A DNA stretch of 64,000 nucleotides. Source: Virgibacillus sp. NKC19-16. GTDB lineage: Bacteria > Bacillota > Bacilli > Bacillales > Amphibacillaceae. Shown piece by piece: positions 36,111 to 46,390 of this stretch. The stretch is from contig NZ_CP074373.1 in the NCBI RefSeq assembly GCF_021560035.1, forward strand, positions 1,360,001 to 1,424,000, in the 5' to 3' direction. The position numbers and the translations under genes are program-made. The number at the start of each line of letters is the position of its first letter. Position 1 is the first letter of the stretch. The notes beneath the pieces are model-generated. The model ran no database searches, had not been told where the DNA came from, and was given only the letters and a program-made list of their open reading frames with translations.

Positions 36111-37091
36111 ATGAAAAAATATGTGGGATTATTGCTGATTCTTACATTGGTTTTTATCGCAGGCTGTTCGTCAGAGAGCAGTGGATCTGAAGCGGATTTT
36201 CCAGAAGGCGATATTGAATTTGTTGCTCCTGCTACTCCAGGTGGTGGATGGGATGCTACCGCAAGAGCGATGCAGAAAATTCTTGGTGATGCAGGGATCA
36301 TAGAAGAAAATATCAATGTCTCTAATAAGCCTGGGGGCGGCGGAGAAGTCGGCTGGCAATATTTGTTAGGCCAGGATGCTCATACAATTTCTATTAATTC
36401 TAGTTTGCTTGTTGCAAATAATTTGCTCGGTCAAAGTGAACTTACCTATGAGGATTTTACCCCATTAGGAATCTTAAGTACGGAATGGGTCTCTGTAGCT
36501 GTTCCGCCAGACTCTCCATATGAAACAGGGGCAGAAGTGATGGAAGCCTTAAAAGAAGATCCTACATCGTTAACAATTGGTGTTGGCCCTAGCCTAGGAA
36601 ATAGTGATCATTTATCTTTTGTTCAAGCTGCTCAGGAATTTGGGGTGGATGTTTCCCAAGTAGAATTTCTGGTTTATGAAAGTGGCGGCGATGTGCTTAC
36701 GGCACTATTAGGGGGCCATGTAGATGTGGCAACTATGTCGGTTTCTGAGTCGAAGGAACAGCATCTTGCCGGAGAAATAAACATGATTGCTGTTAGTTCA
36801 GAAGAGAGAATAGAAGGACTTGAAGAAGTAAGTACATGGCAGGAACAGGGTGTAGATATGGTCTTTCCTCACTGGAGAGGTGTAATGGGACCACCTGATA
36901 TGTCTGAAGAAGAAATTGCATATTGGGATGAAGCGATTGGAGAGATGGTCGAGACAGAAGCCTGGCAGGAAGTTATGAATAATAATGAATGGGAACCATT
37001 CTATCATAATAGCCAGGAATCCCAGGAATTTTTAGCTGAACAGACAGAAAGATTTGATGAATTGATGACAGAAGCAGGTCTAATAGAATAA
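36111..37091 (+). CDS. tctC: TctC, tripartite carboxylate transporter binding lipoprotein
   Basis: 326 residues. A lipoprotein signal peptide ends in IAGC with lipidated Cys19. The mature protein has the TctC fold: FVAPATPGGGWDATARAM and NKPGGGGEVGW. It captures tricarboxylates or related acids outside the membrane. AAGGGGG precedes the ATG. tctB and tctA follow. The substrate is not determined. Confidence 0.92.
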   Translation: MKKYVGLLLILTLVFIAGCSSESSGSEADFPEGDIEFVAPATPGGGWDATARAMQKILGDAGIIEENINVSNKPGGGGEVGWQYLLGQDAHTISINSSLLVANNLLGQSELTYEDFTPLGILSTEWVSVAVPPDSPYETGAEVMEALKEDPTSLTIGVGPSLGNSDHLSFVQAAQEFGVDVSQVEFLVYESGGDVLTALLGGHVDVATMSVSESKEQHLAGEINMIAVSSEERIEGLEEVSTWQEQGVDMVFPHWRGVMGPPDMSEEEIAYWDEAIGEMVETEAWQEVMNNNEWEPFYHNSQESQEFLAEQTERFDELMTEAGLIE

Positions 37092-37158
37092 ATATCTTGG
37101 GGTGAACCTAGTAAAATAGGTTCATCCCCTGTATAGAACATTTTTAGGAGGGTTGGAT

Positions 37159-37602
37159 GTGGCTAGATTAATTACGCCCGTGTTTTTTTTAGGGGTTGGC
37201 ATTGTTTATCTGATCTTGACGTCTGATCTTACAAGGTCCCGTGTAGGTGATCCGAATGGTCCGCTGTATTTTCCACTTCTAATAGGGGCAGTTTTAGTTC
37301 TCTTTAGTATTATTTACTTTGTACAAGAGTGGAGGCAGCGTGATGAGAAATTTGAGGAATTAAAAGTATTGTTTACTGGCAGAGCGCCGTTTTTGATTGT
37401 ATCTACATTAGTTTTAATTTTTGTGTATACATCCCTGTTTGAAAGAATAGGTTTTTTAATTTCTACTATTATTTTCCTGACAGGCTTGTTATTTGTCGTA
37501 AACGGAAGAAAGCCATGGATTAAAAATATATTAATCGCGGTTATATTTTCTTTTATATCCTGGTATTCATTTTCAGAATTATTAAATGTAAGTTTACCAT
37601 AG
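37159..37602 (+). CDS. tctB: TctB, small membrane subunit of the carboxylate transporter
   Basis: 147 residues with four hydrophobic segments, the expected TctB form, including DPNGPLYFPLLIG. AGGAGG at 37147-37152 favours the GTG at 37159 over a TTG touching it at 37153. It lies between tctC and tctA. Confidence 0.85.
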   Translation: MARLITPVFFLGVGIVYLILTSDLTRSRVGDPNGPLYFPLLIGAVLVLFSIIYFVQEWRQRDEKFEELKVLFTGRAPFLIVSTLVLIFVYTSLFERIGFLISTIIFLTGLLFVVNGRKPWIKNILIAVIFSFISWYSFSELLNVSLP

Positions 37603-37617
37603 AAAGGAGAGCCTATT

Positions 37618-39108
37618 ATGGGGGTGGTTGTACAGAGTTTTATAGAAGGGCTGACAACGGCACTACAGCCTATGAACCTTTTATGGGTTTTGATTGGCGG
37701 GTTTTTAGGAACAGTAGTAGGTATGCTTCCGGGACTAGGACCGGCTACGGCAGTTGCTGTATTAATCCCGATAACTTTCGGCATGGATCCTACTAGTGCA
37801 TTAGTGCTTATGGCAGCCATTTACTACGGGGCAATGTACGGCGGTTCAAGAAGCTCTATTTTACTTAATACGCCAGGTGATGGTTCGGCGATTGCCGCTA
37901 CATTTGATGGGTATCCAATGGCCCAAAAAGGGCAGGCAGGACAGGCATTAACGATTTCAGCAATTGCTTCGCTAATCGGAGGAACAGTAGCAATTATTGG
38001 CTTTATCTTACTGGCAAAGCCTTTGGCCTCTTTCGCCCTTAACTTTGGACCAGCAGAATATTTCCTGCTACTTGTGTTTACCCTGTCAGCAATTGTATCC
38101 CTGTCACGGGGGAACATGGTTAAAGGTTTTATCTCTATGAGTGTAGGGCTGCTTTTAAGTACGGTTGGAATTGACCTTCAAACAGGCGTGCACAGATTTA
38201 CGTTTGACATTCCACAATTAAGTGAAGGGATAGACTTTTTAGTAGTAATTATTGGGATTTACGCTGTAGGTGAAGTGCTTTACAATCTGATTGGTATTGA
38301 TCAAATCAAAAAAGAGAAAAATAAAGTAGGAAAGAAAGGTATATCCAGAGAGCAATGGAACCAGTCAAAGTGGCCGATTCTAAGACAGAGTCCTATAGGG
38401 TTTCTGATTGGTGTTCTGCCAGGCGCCGGAGGATCTATCGCTGCAATGCTTAGTTATACCACGGAACAGCAGGTATCCAAGCATCCAGAAAAGTTTGGAA
38501 AGGGTGCAATTGAGGGACTTGCAGCTCCTGAGTCTTCCAACAATGCTGCTTCTGTCGGATCATTTATCCCTCTACTTACCATGGGAATTCCCGGGTCTGG
38601 AACTACAGCTGTTATCTTAGGAGCTCTAATTATGCTAGGGCTGCAGCCTGGTCCACTATTGTTCGAAAATAACCCGGAAACAGTATGGACCTTAGTAAAC
38701 AGTATGTTTATCGGAAACTTGTTTCTTGTAATAATCAATATCCTTATAATCGGGTTATTAGTGAAAATTTTAGATACACCTCCCAAAATTCTTTATCCGA
38801 TGATTTTGGTATTGGCTTTTATTGGGACATATACGCTGAGTTACAGTATTATTGATTTCTACATTCTAGTTATTTTTGGATTGATCGGGGTGATGATGAA
38901 ACTGCTTAATTTCCCTATCGCTCCTTTAATTCTTGCAGTTATTGTGGGTTCGGATATGGAACAAAATTTCAGAAAAAGTATCGTTTCCTATGACAATATT
39001 TTCAATGTACTATTTGCATCACCGATTACGATCACTTTGCTGATTATGACAATTCTATCAATTTGTTATCCTTTCATTGTTGGATGGATACAAAAGCGTA
39101 AAGCGTAA
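37618..39108 (+). CDS. tctA: TctA, large membrane subunit of the carboxylate transporter
   Basis: 496 residues with about twelve hydrophobic segments. Conserved blocks are GMLPGLGPATAVAVLIP, YYGAMYGGSRSSILLNTPGD and GVLPGAGGSIAAMLSY, then PESSNNAASVGSFIPLLTMGIPGS. It forms the sodium- or proton-coupled pore. GAAAGGAG precedes the ATG. Confidence 0.95.
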   Translation: MGVVVQSFIEGLTTALQPMNLLWVLIGGFLGTVVGMLPGLGPATAVAVLIPITFGMDPTSALVLMAAIYYGAMYGGSRSSILLNTPGDGSAIAATFDGYPMAQKGQAGQALTISAIASLIGGTVAIIGFILLAKPLASFALNFGPAEYFLLLVFTLSAIVSLSRGNMVKGFISMSVGLLLSTVGIDLQTGVHRFTFDIPQLSEGIDFLVVIIGIYAVGEVLYNLIGIDQIKKEKNKVGKKGISREQWNQSKWPILRQSPIGFLIGVLPGAGGSIAAMLSYTTEQQVSKHPEKFGKGAIEGLAAPESSNNAASVGSFIPLLTMGIPGSGTTAVILGALIMLGLQPGPLLFENNPETVWTLVNSMFIGNLFLVIINILIIGLLVKILDTPPKILYPMILVLAFIGTYTLSYSIIDFYILVIFGLIGVMMKLLNFPIAPLILAVIVGSDMEQNFRKSIVSYDNIFNVLFASPITITLLIMTILSICYPFIVGWIQKRKA

Positions 39109-39158
39109 AGAGGAAAGAGCATATAAGAGTCTTGCCCTTTCTTAAAGGGGGAGGATGA

Positions 39159-40535
39159 ATGATGAAAAAAAACATATTGCTGTCTATTTCTGCATTACTT
39201 TACGTTCTATTTTTCTTTTTTGGTGCAGATTGGAGCCTTCAAATAAAAGCAGTGGGGGCACTTCTTATTATCCAAATTCTTTGGATAGGAAGAGTGTTCC
39301 CGTTGGCTTTTAGTTCAGTGATACTTATCTTGCTATTGTCTTTTCACTTTACCTCTTATGAAGAGGTGCTCAGCTATTTAGGATCCAGTTTAGTCTGGTT
39401 GTTATTTTCTACATTTATACTGGCACATGCATTTGTCCGCACTGATTTAGCGGGGAGAATAGCCCTTTCCATATTGAACCTTGCAAAGGGATCTGGCAGA
39501 TTATTGATTTTCTTATCATTTATCATGATGTTTGTACTGACTGTATTTATCCCATCAAACATAGGAAAAGGGAAATTAATCAGCGATATCTTGGATGATT
39601 TATTAAAGAAATTAAGTGAAATACAACGCACTACGAATTTAGGAAAGTCATTTTTTATTGGGACTGCATATGTCAGTGCGATTTCCGCAGCGTTTGTTCC
39701 TACTGGCGCAAGTTCTACCATCTATGCATTCGGGATGTTTTCCTCTGTCTCCAATGAAATGAGCTATCTTAACTGGTTGATCTATTTTAGCTTTCCTATG
39801 TTTTTATTTGTGTGCATGCTCTGGGTGCTGTTCCAGGTTGCATTCCCGATAGAGAAGGTTGATCAGGAGACGGTCAAAGAGCTCATATATTCCAAAAAAC
39901 AGATGCTGGGCAAATGGAAGCCTCAGGAAATAAGGATGGCTTTTATTATAGCTTTTACTCTTGTTTTATGGCTAACCCATGCGTGGCATAGCTATTCCAT
40001 TCCACTGATTGGGATGCTTGGAGCTGCCCTGGTAGTTCTTCCATATGTAGGGGTAATAGACTGGGAAGAAGCAAGAACAGCTATCAATTGGGATATGATG
40101 CTATTCTTTGGAGCTACTTTAATGCTATCTAATATGCTGATAGATACAGGAGCGATGAGTCAGTTTGCAGGCTGGTTAACTAGCTCTTTTGAAAATACTC
40201 ATCCTGTTGCGGTGGTCGCTGGTTTATGTGTACTGATAGCTTTCGCCAGAATTTTATTTGTTAATGTACTTGGTTTTTTAACCATCGCTCTACCGCTTGC
40301 TCTTATTCTGGGTGAACAGATATCAATGTTCAGCTCCCTGGAACTGGCGATGGCTGTCTACTTGGTGGGGATTCCCGGATTTTTATTAATCACACAGTCC
40401 CCGGTACATTTGATAAGCCATTCGTATGGCTATTATAATCAGCGCGATTTATTTCGAGTGGGGGTAGTCGCGATGATGGCGTGGCTGATTATTGTTTTTC
40501 TCAGCTTCTTTTTTTATTGGCAAATCGTAATTTAA
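39159..40535 (+). CDS. DASS/SLC13-family anion transporter
   Basis: 458 residues with about twelve membrane segments. Conserved features are FVPTGASSTIYAFG and INWDMMLFFGATLMLSNMLI. The family moves di- or tricarboxylates with sodium. It lies 50 bases after tctA with its own GGGGGAGG site, so probably shares the operon. Having two unrelated carboxylate carriers together is notable. Confidence 0.85.
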   Translation: MMKKNILLSISALLYVLFFFFGADWSLQIKAVGALLIIQILWIGRVFPLAFSSVILILLLSFHFTSYEEVLSYLGSSLVWLLFSTFILAHAFVRTDLAGRIALSILNLAKGSGRLLIFLSFIMMFVLTVFIPSNIGKGKLISDILDDLLKKLSEIQRTTNLGKSFFIGTAYVSAISAAFVPTGASSTIYAFGMFSSVSNEMSYLNWLIYFSFPMFLFVCMLWVLFQVAFPIEKVDQETVKELIYSKKQMLGKWKPQEIRMAFIIAFTLVLWLTHAWHSYSIPLIGMLGAALVVLPYVGVIDWEEARTAINWDMMLFFGATLMLSNMLIDTGAMSQFAGWLTSSFENTHPVAVVAGLCVLIAFARILFVNVLGFLTIALPLALILGEQISMFSSLELAMAVYLVGIPGFLLITQSPVHLISHSYGYYNQRDLFRVGVVAMMAWLIIVFLSFFFYWQIVI

Positions 40536-40816
40536 GCAAGGTAGCACCGTTAATGTGATAATTTCCATAACAGACGAAAGATGAACTATACCATATGATT
40601 CGTTATTACGACTATGAAGACTTAGATGAGAAAATAGCACACACAATTTTACCGAAGATTGATAGAGGACATAGGCAGTGAAGATGAAGAACAATAAAAC
40701 CATTTTAGTCTGTACTTGGGCGTCATGGCTGCTGTGTCGAAATTTACAAAAGACCGGAACAAAAGCCTTTCCGGTCTTAGTTTATCAATAATAATTTTGG
40801 CTAGATATTCATTTAT
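40536..40816. other. Intergenic region between convergent genes
   Basis: No convincing gene. A hairpin AAGACCGGAA/TTCCGGTCTT at 40749-40784 probably ends rocB on the minus strand. A short open stretch (about 40569-40679) encoding MIRYYDYEDLDEKIAH without a ribosome binding site may be a fragment of a lost gene. Confidence 0.5.
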
Positions 40817-42502
40817 CTATTTTTTTAATTTATCCCCCAACACTCTCTGAATCACCAAGTTAGTCAGGTTTGGCACAATTTCAAACGAATAGGTCATCTC
40901 CACTCGCTCCAGCCGTTTATGTCCATCCATTCCATATGGACCAATATTAATTACCGGGACATTAATATCACGAATATCCTGATATTCTACATAATGCTTT
41001 GTTCCCCATCCAGGATTATTATTCTCAACTGCTTTAATCCCGGCGGTATCATCACTCATCGCCACAAAACTTGCATCCGAGATATAGGGGAAAAAGTTTC
41101 TCACAGCAATTGGATGATTATAATCTGGCTGAACATCTTCTACTGAGCGTTCAAGGGCATCGATCAGAATGCGTTCATTTTCTGTTTCGCCGGATAATTC
41201 AATTCTCGGAGAATATAAAGATGAATAGAACAAAAATATGGCAGGGCTTTTATCTTCCATCCATTTCCATGCTTCTTCTACAACTCTGGCAGCAAACATC
41301 CGAGTATCCAATGTATCATCATTTAACAATTCCTGCTTAAAATTATTCATATGTTGAATAAAAGTTTCTCCGTGTTCTTCAATCAGTATGTTTTCCATTT
41401 CCTCATAAAGAAAAACACGCGGTTGCCAAGGTATTTGCTTATATGGCTGATTGCTTTTTTTACAAAAAATCCGATATCTTTCCTCAAATGAGTTAAGCGC
41501 ATTTGTAAATGCAATTTGAGCCTGTTCCTTTAATTTATGCAATACTTCTTTTGGAGACCATGAATGTATAAAAAAATTATAATACACATATGCAGATAGC
41601 GCGGTTTGGACTGTATATGTAGGTTTTAAGTCCGTTTGTTTTAAAGCTACAGGAGGTACTGTTATTTCTCCTAATGCTTCATTACAGAGATCCGGATTAT
41701 AACTGATTTGTCTAGTCAATTCCGCTGCGATGAAGTTCGGGTCAAGCCCATCAAAAGCATCCCCCACGTGCGTCTCTGCACCAGTGATTAAAAAGGATGG
41801 AAGGAGTTTTCCAGCCGCTCCTTTATATACATAGCGGTTTTCATCCCCCTCAGAACGTGCGGAAACAAAGTCACTATTGACCGCAGCGACATAATCAAAA
41901 TCGTGTTCTTCTTTCCAGTTTTTTAATGTTTTAAGAGCGGATAGTATACCATGTGAGCCGTCCTCTTCATCACATTCGGCAACAAATACGAGATTACCTT
42001 CTAATTCCTCGGGATGTGCTGCGTAATATTTCAGTAAATAGATATTACTGGCAAGCCCGCTTTTCATATCAAGCGCACCTCGGCCGAAAAGCCAGTCGTC
42101 GGATTGCAGCTGTTCTTTTACAGATGGAGGTGTTTCTTTATCTTTTAAAATATCCATCCATTCATCCGGTGAAAATGCATATTCATGTAATTGGTTAAAA
42201 TCATCGACGCCAACGGTATCCATGTGTCCCATTAGGATTACAGTTCGATTACTTGTCGTCTTTGTTCCTTTCACAAATGCCAGTACATTATAGCGCTCCA
42301 GGTCGTCATTTATGGTTTGTTCAATCGTGACGTGATTAGGTTTTGACATGAAATAGGGGAGGTTGGAAAGTAATGTGTATAACGAATAAGCTATAACCTT
42401 TTCTCCCTCTGTTTTATTAATACTTTGGATGCTGACAAGTTGTTTCGTTAATTCAAGCATTTCTTCTCGGCATTCCATCAGTTCGGGTTGTGATGTTCCC
42501 AT
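40817..42502 (-). CDS. rocB: RocB, M20-family peptidase of arginine utilisation
   Basis: 561 residues, matching B. subtilis RocB. M20 metal-site motifs are LMGHMDTVG, GRGALDMKSGLA and ECDEEDGSHG. RocB is linked to arginine and ornithine catabolism, though its substrate is not settled. GGAGG precedes the ATG. putP lies upstream on the same strand, and rocA and a sigma-54 activator are at the far end of the window. No sigma-54 site was found here. Confidence 0.9.
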   Translation of the reverse strand: MGTSQPELMECREEMLELTKQLVSIQSINKTEGEKVIAYSLYTLLSNLPYFMSKPNHVTIEQTINDDLERYNVLAFVKGTKTTSNRTVILMGHMDTVGVDDFNQLHEYAFSPDEWMDILKDKETPPSVKEQLQSDDWLFGRGALDMKSGLASNIYLLKYYAAHPEELEGNLVFVAECDEEDGSHGILSALKTLKNWKEEHDFDYVAAVNSDFVSARSEGDENRYVYKGAAGKLLPSFLITGAETHVGDAFDGLDPNFIAAELTRQISYNPDLCNEALGEITVPPVALKQTDLKPTYTVQTALSAYVYYNFFIHSWSPKEVLHKLKEQAQIAFTNALNSFEERYRIFCKKSNQPYKQIPWQPRVFLYEEMENILIEEHGETFIQHMNNFKQELLNDDTLDTRMFAARVVEEAWKWMEDKSPAIFLFYSSLYSPRIELSGETENERILIDALERSVEDVQPDYNHPIAVRNFFPYISDASFVAMSDDTAGIKAVENNNPGWGTKHYVEYQDIRDINVPVINIGPYGMDGHKRLERVEMTYSFEIVPNLTNLVIQRVLGDKLKK

Positions 42503-42568
42503 TTAATTACCTCCTTATTGGTTCAATATTATCTTACTATATTTTTGAGTGTAATTGTGATAGATATA

Positions 42569-42605
42569 CAAAAACGAGTTTGGAATTCACCAAACTCGTT
42601 TTTAA
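42569..42605 (-). terminator. Terminator after putP
   Basis: AAAACGAGTTTGG pairs perfectly with CCAAACTCGTTTT, with T and A runs on both sides. Confidence 0.88.
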
Positions 42606-42610
42606 AAAAT

Positions 42611-44092
42611 CTATTTCTCCTTATGAACAATATCAAGTGCTTCATCAAATTCACGGTTGATTTCCTGATTTGGCTTATATGTTATTAAACTAACAACAAC
42701 GGCAACGATTAAACACAGTACGAAGCCTGGCACAATTTCATAAAGATAACCTGATAGGTCTGAGGTTCCCCAAACGAAGACCGTAACCGCGCCTACAATC
42801 ATACCCCAAAGTGCCCCAGCACCTGTGAACTTTTTCCAATACAAGGCTAAGATAATCACAGGGCCAAACGCAGCTCCAAATCCTGCCCATGCAAAAGATA
42901 CAAGACCGAGGATCGTTTCATTTTGTTGCCAGGCAAATATCATAGCAATTAACGATATAGCTAAAACAGCGATACGACTTAGATTTACTAACTGTTTTTG
43001 ACTAGCATCTGTTTTAAATACCGCTTTATAAATATCTTCAACTAATGCGGATGATGTAACAAGCAGTTGGGAAGAAACGGTACTCATAATTGCTGCCATT
43101 ACAGCTGCAAGCATTATTCCTGCAATAAATGGATGGAAGATAATTTGGCCTAATGAAATAAAGATTGCTTCCGGATCGGTTAGTGTAACGTCGGGATTTT
43201 GCTGGAAGTAAGCAACACCAACTAAAGCTGTAGCGGCTGCACCTAGTAAGGAAAGGAACATCCAGCCGATGCCGATTCTTCTTGCTTTTGTCGTTTCTTT
43301 TACAGATGAGATGGCCATAAATCTTATAATAATATGTGGTTGACCAAAATATCCAAGTCCCCATGCTAGGGAAGAGATAACGCCAGTTGCTGATGCGGTT
43401 GCGAAAAAGCTGAGTAACGTTGGATCTACTTCTCTAATGGAGTTTGCTGTGTTTCCAAGCCCTCCTGTTAAAAATAAACCGAAAATCGGAACTAGAATAA
43501 GAGCCAAAAACATCATTGTGCCCTGAACGACATCCGTAAAACTTACTGCTAGAAATCCCCCAATAAATGTATAAGCAATTGTTACAGATGCAACAATTAA
43601 GAGACCGGTGTGATAGTTATAACCAAACGAACTTTCAAAGAAAACGCCACCAGCTACTAACCCCGATGAAACATAGAATGTGAAATAAAGTAAAATAATA
43701 ATCCCTGATACGATTCGTAAAACTTTTGAGTTATTTTTAAAACGGTTGTCAAAGAAACTCGGAATCGTAATTGAATTATTTGCTACCTGCGTGTAAGCAC
43801 GAAGTCTTGGGGCGATCAATAACCAATTTGCCCAAGCACCAATCAAAAGCCCAATAGCCATCCATGCTTCCACAAGACCTGAAACATAAATTGCTCCAGG
43901 TAGCCCCATCAATAACCATTGAGACATGTCTGAGGCACCTGCACTAAGTGCGGATGTTGTAGCATTCAGTTTACGTCCTCCAAGCATGTAGTCATCCAGA
44001 TTACTTGTTTTGCGATATCCATATACTCCAATTCCAATCATCACAGCAAAATAAAAAATAATTGCAATAAGTTGAAACGTATGATCAGCCAT
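42611..44092 (-). CDS. putP: PutP, sodium/proline symporter
   Basis: 493 residues, thirteen predicted helices, SSS family. DYMLGGRKLNATTSALSAGASDMSQWLLMGLPG holds the sodium and substrate region, with Ser/Ala positions typical of PutP. GGGLGNT and SSLAWGLGYFGQPHI follow. It imports proline as nutrient or osmoprotectant. GGGGGAG precedes the ATG. It is upstream of rocB but separated by its own terminator. Confidence 0.93.
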   Translation of the reverse strand: MADHTFQLIAIIFYFAVMIGIGVYGYRKTSNLDDYMLGGRKLNATTSALSAGASDMSQWLLMGLPGAIYVSGLVEAWMAIGLLIGAWANWLLIAPRLRAYTQVANNSITIPSFFDNRFKNNSKVLRIVSGIIILLYFTFYVSSGLVAGGVFFESSFGYNYHTGLLIVASVTIAYTFIGGFLAVSFTDVVQGTMMFLALILVPIFGLFLTGGLGNTANSIREVDPTLLSFFATASATGVISSLAWGLGYFGQPHIIIRFMAISSVKETTKARRIGIGWMFLSLLGAAATALVGVAYFQQNPDVTLTDPEAIFISLGQIIFHPFIAGIMLAAVMAAIMSTVSSQLLVTSSALVEDIYKAVFKTDASQKQLVNLSRIAVLAISLIAMIFAWQQNETILGLVSFAWAGFGAAFGPVIILALYWKKFTGAGALWGMIVGAVTVFVWGTSDLSGYLYEIVPGFVLCLIVAVVVSLITYKPNQEINREFDEALDIVHKEK

Positions 44093-44209
44093 TCTTTCTC
44101 CCCCTTGTTGTTTAATCTATATTTTAAGTGTATGTTACACACGTATTTTATCGCAATTTATATCAGAATTTTATACATGCTTTTGAGGGGAGAAGAACTC
44201 CCATGCTTC

Positions 44210-46129
44210 CTAGATTGTCCGCAATAGTAATTTCTTCAATAGTGGTGCGAAGTGATCGGGTAGTTGGTCAACGCTTGGTATCATTAAGCGCTGATTACCG
44301 TAAATATTTTTCATAGTTAAATCTTCTCTTTCGTCGATCTCTCCGTCCGCTAGGAACATGCCAATGACGTCGATTCCTTTTTTACGTGCTTCTGATACAG
44401 CGACATTTGTATCGATAATTCCGTTTTGATCATAATTTGCGGCAGCAGGCTCTCCGTCTGAGAAAACGAGCAGGAATTTATGTTTTTCTCTTCTGGCTGC
44501 TAATTCCTCTGTGATCACGCGTATGCTAAAGCCATCTCTGTTATCTTCTTCCGGCTCAAGCTGCATAATTCTAGCTCCTGTGTTTTGATAGAATGAATCA
44601 GTAAAGGAATGGATATAGTGAAAATAATTTGGTTGATAATTTTCCTTTACGTCATTTGCATCTTCCCAGAAACCGATGATGGAGTGGGGGATCTTCAGCT
44701 GATTTAATACTTCATGAAACAGAATGATCCCTCTTTTTGTCTCATCCATTTTATTGTACATGGAAGCGGAACAGTCTACCAGCAAGGTAAATACGGCATC
44801 AATGTCTTTGGATTCTTCGGTTTTCTTATAAAAGATTCTTGGATTTTCATCCGTTACAACTGGCAGCAAATTTTTCGATAGCCGGCCCATTACTAAATCC
44901 TTTCGTGGAGCATTCATTTTGTGTTCCAGCGCTTTTTCTATAGTTGAAGCGAGCTTTCGTTTATAGGATTCGATTGTACGGACGTCTTCCTGGTATGCGA
45001 GTTGATCTTCCTCAGACGGTGATTCAGCTTTCTTTACAATCGCGACGGCATTTTTATTTTCTTCTCCATAGACAGGTTTATTTGTTTGCTTCCCTTCAAC
45101 TGACCCTTGTTTTTCCAACGTTTCGGTTTCAGAGTAGTCATTATTCTCACTTTGCCCAGATGTCCCTTGAATCGTTCCCATGGCCTGATCGCCATCTTCT
45201 GTTTCTCTCGCGCCGCCCCCCATAATACCTGTCTTTGTGCCAACTTCCAGGTCAAATTGAAGAAAGTTCTGCTTCCTGTCACTGTTTTGATTTTCTGTGT
45301 GCCAGGTTGAAAATTGTTCATCAAAATATTCATTATTCTCGTCATCAGCGTCTTCCTGGTCATCATTCTCCAGTTCATCTGTACGTGTTAATTCATCAAA
45401 TAATGTATTTTTTTCATAATTTTCCACGTGTGCAATTGGAAAGGTAAAATAAACATTGATCATATCCTTATACATTTCTTCTAATTGAATAAAAATTTTC
45501 TCCGCAATTTCCGCTGTATCATTCGTGCTTTTTGCTTCAAAAGTGCTATAAATCAGCGGCTTTAATTTTTCTAATTGGCGAAGCTGTTGCTCATTTGCTT
45601 TTGGAAAAGTTGGGTCTGGCTTATCGGCCTGAAGTGCCAGGTAGATGAGACAAAACAATTCATCGAGCGGATAGCTTTTTGTTACGTTTGTAGCTAATTG
45701 GGTCTCAAAGTAGTGTTTTAGATAATCTGTCCGGGTAACGAAGTTTTTCTTCGTACCAGGTCGATTTTCTTTTATGATTTCTTCGAGCCGTAAATCTTCC
45801 AGTAATGTAAATAGTTGTGCAGCAAATCTTGGCAGGTTTGATTGGTTTGCCTCTTCTAAATAGGCTTTCATCGCGGGAAGATAGGAATAATGTAATGTCC
45901 CAATTGTTCGTAAAAATACATCCGATTTGTATCCATTTTCCTTCTTCTCTTGGCTGTTAATATCCCAAAAACTGCTACCGGTTACTCTTTTATCGATAAG
46001 ATCAATAAACGAGCCATACCTATATTCGAATTTTAAATCTGGATTGTCCGATAATATAGTGGATAAATCTTGTAATTGTAGAAAAAGATTCGTATCTATC
46101 TTGGAATCATTCCAGCGATTATATTTCAC
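44210..46129 (-). CDS. yojO: YojO/NorD-type von Willebrand A domain protein
   Basis: 639 residues. The C-terminal VWA domain has the MIDAS motif DCSASM, preceded by a long acidic linker (TDELENDDQEDADDENNEYFDE). Such proteins work with MoxR AAA ATPases to insert metals or activate oxidoreductases (NorD/NorQ, CobT/CobS). The open frame extends 40 codons upstream to the edge of the mobile element, but AAAGGAGG points to the GTG at 46129. Its partner yojN is just upstream. The client enzyme is unknown. Confidence 0.88.
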   Translation of the reverse strand: MKYNRWNDSKIDTNLFLQLQDLSTILSDNPDLKFEYRYGSFIDLIDKRVTGSSFWDINSQEKKENGYKSDVFLRTIGTLHYSYLPAMKAYLEEANQSNLPRFAAQLFTLLEDLRLEEIIKENRPGTKKNFVTRTDYLKHYFETQLATNVTKSYPLDELFCLIYLALQADKPDPTFPKANEQQLRQLEKLKPLIYSTFEAKSTNDTAEIAEKIFIQLEEMYKDMINVYFTFPIAHVENYEKNTLFDELTRTDELENDDQEDADDENNEYFDEQFSTWHTENQNSDRKQNFLQFDLEVGTKTGIMGGGARETEDGDQAMGTIQGTSGQSENNDYSETETLEKQGSVEGKQTNKPVYGEENKNAVAIVKKAESPSEEDQLAYQEDVRTIESYKRKLASTIEKALEHKMNAPRKDLVMGRLSKNLLPVVTDENPRIFYKKTEESKDIDAVFTLLVDCSASMYNKMDETKRGIILFHEVLNQLKIPHSIIGFWEDANDVKENYQPNYFHYIHSFTDSFYQNTGARIMQLEPEEDNRDGFSIRVITEELAARREKHKFLLVFSDGEPAAANYDQNGIIDTNVAVSEARKKGIDVIGMFLADGEIDEREDLTMKNIYGNQRLMIPSVDQLPDHFAPLLKKLLLRTI

Positions 46130-46181
46130 TCTCTCGTCCTCCTTTCTCAGGTCAAGCTGAAATTTTCGGATTTTAAAATAA

Positions 46182-46390
46182 GGCTGTTTTCTACAGGATT
46201 GTTGTTTTTGATATATAAGATATAAAAGATGACGTAGTGAAAAAATCATTTGGAAACTATGGTTGAGAACAGGGATTCGCTTCGCTTACCCGAACGGCGT
46301 TTATAACAAATTCTTATAGCAAACAGCACCTATGTCGTCTTTTATATCAATTGCGAAGTTTTAAAAGCAACAATACCTACGACAAGAGCC
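46182..46390. mobile_element. Non-autonomous MITE-like element, copy 3
   Basis: 209 bases bounded by GGCT...AGCC and flanked by perfect 8-base duplications TAAAATAA (46174-46181 and 46391-46398). The inverted ends are GGCTGTTTTCTACAGGATTG and the complement of CAACAATACCTACGACAAGAGCC. The GC-rich core is largely lost. It sits between yojN and yojO, directly after the yojN stop. Confidence 0.9.

Noticed and set aside
40569-40679. Short frame encoding MIRYYDYEDLDEKIAH
   Set aside because: No ribosome binding site and no recognisable family; kept only as a possible remnant in the intergenic entry.
42503-42610. Sigma-54 promoter before rocB
   Set aside because: Neither strand has TGGCA-N7-TTGC; only the rocA promoter shows it.
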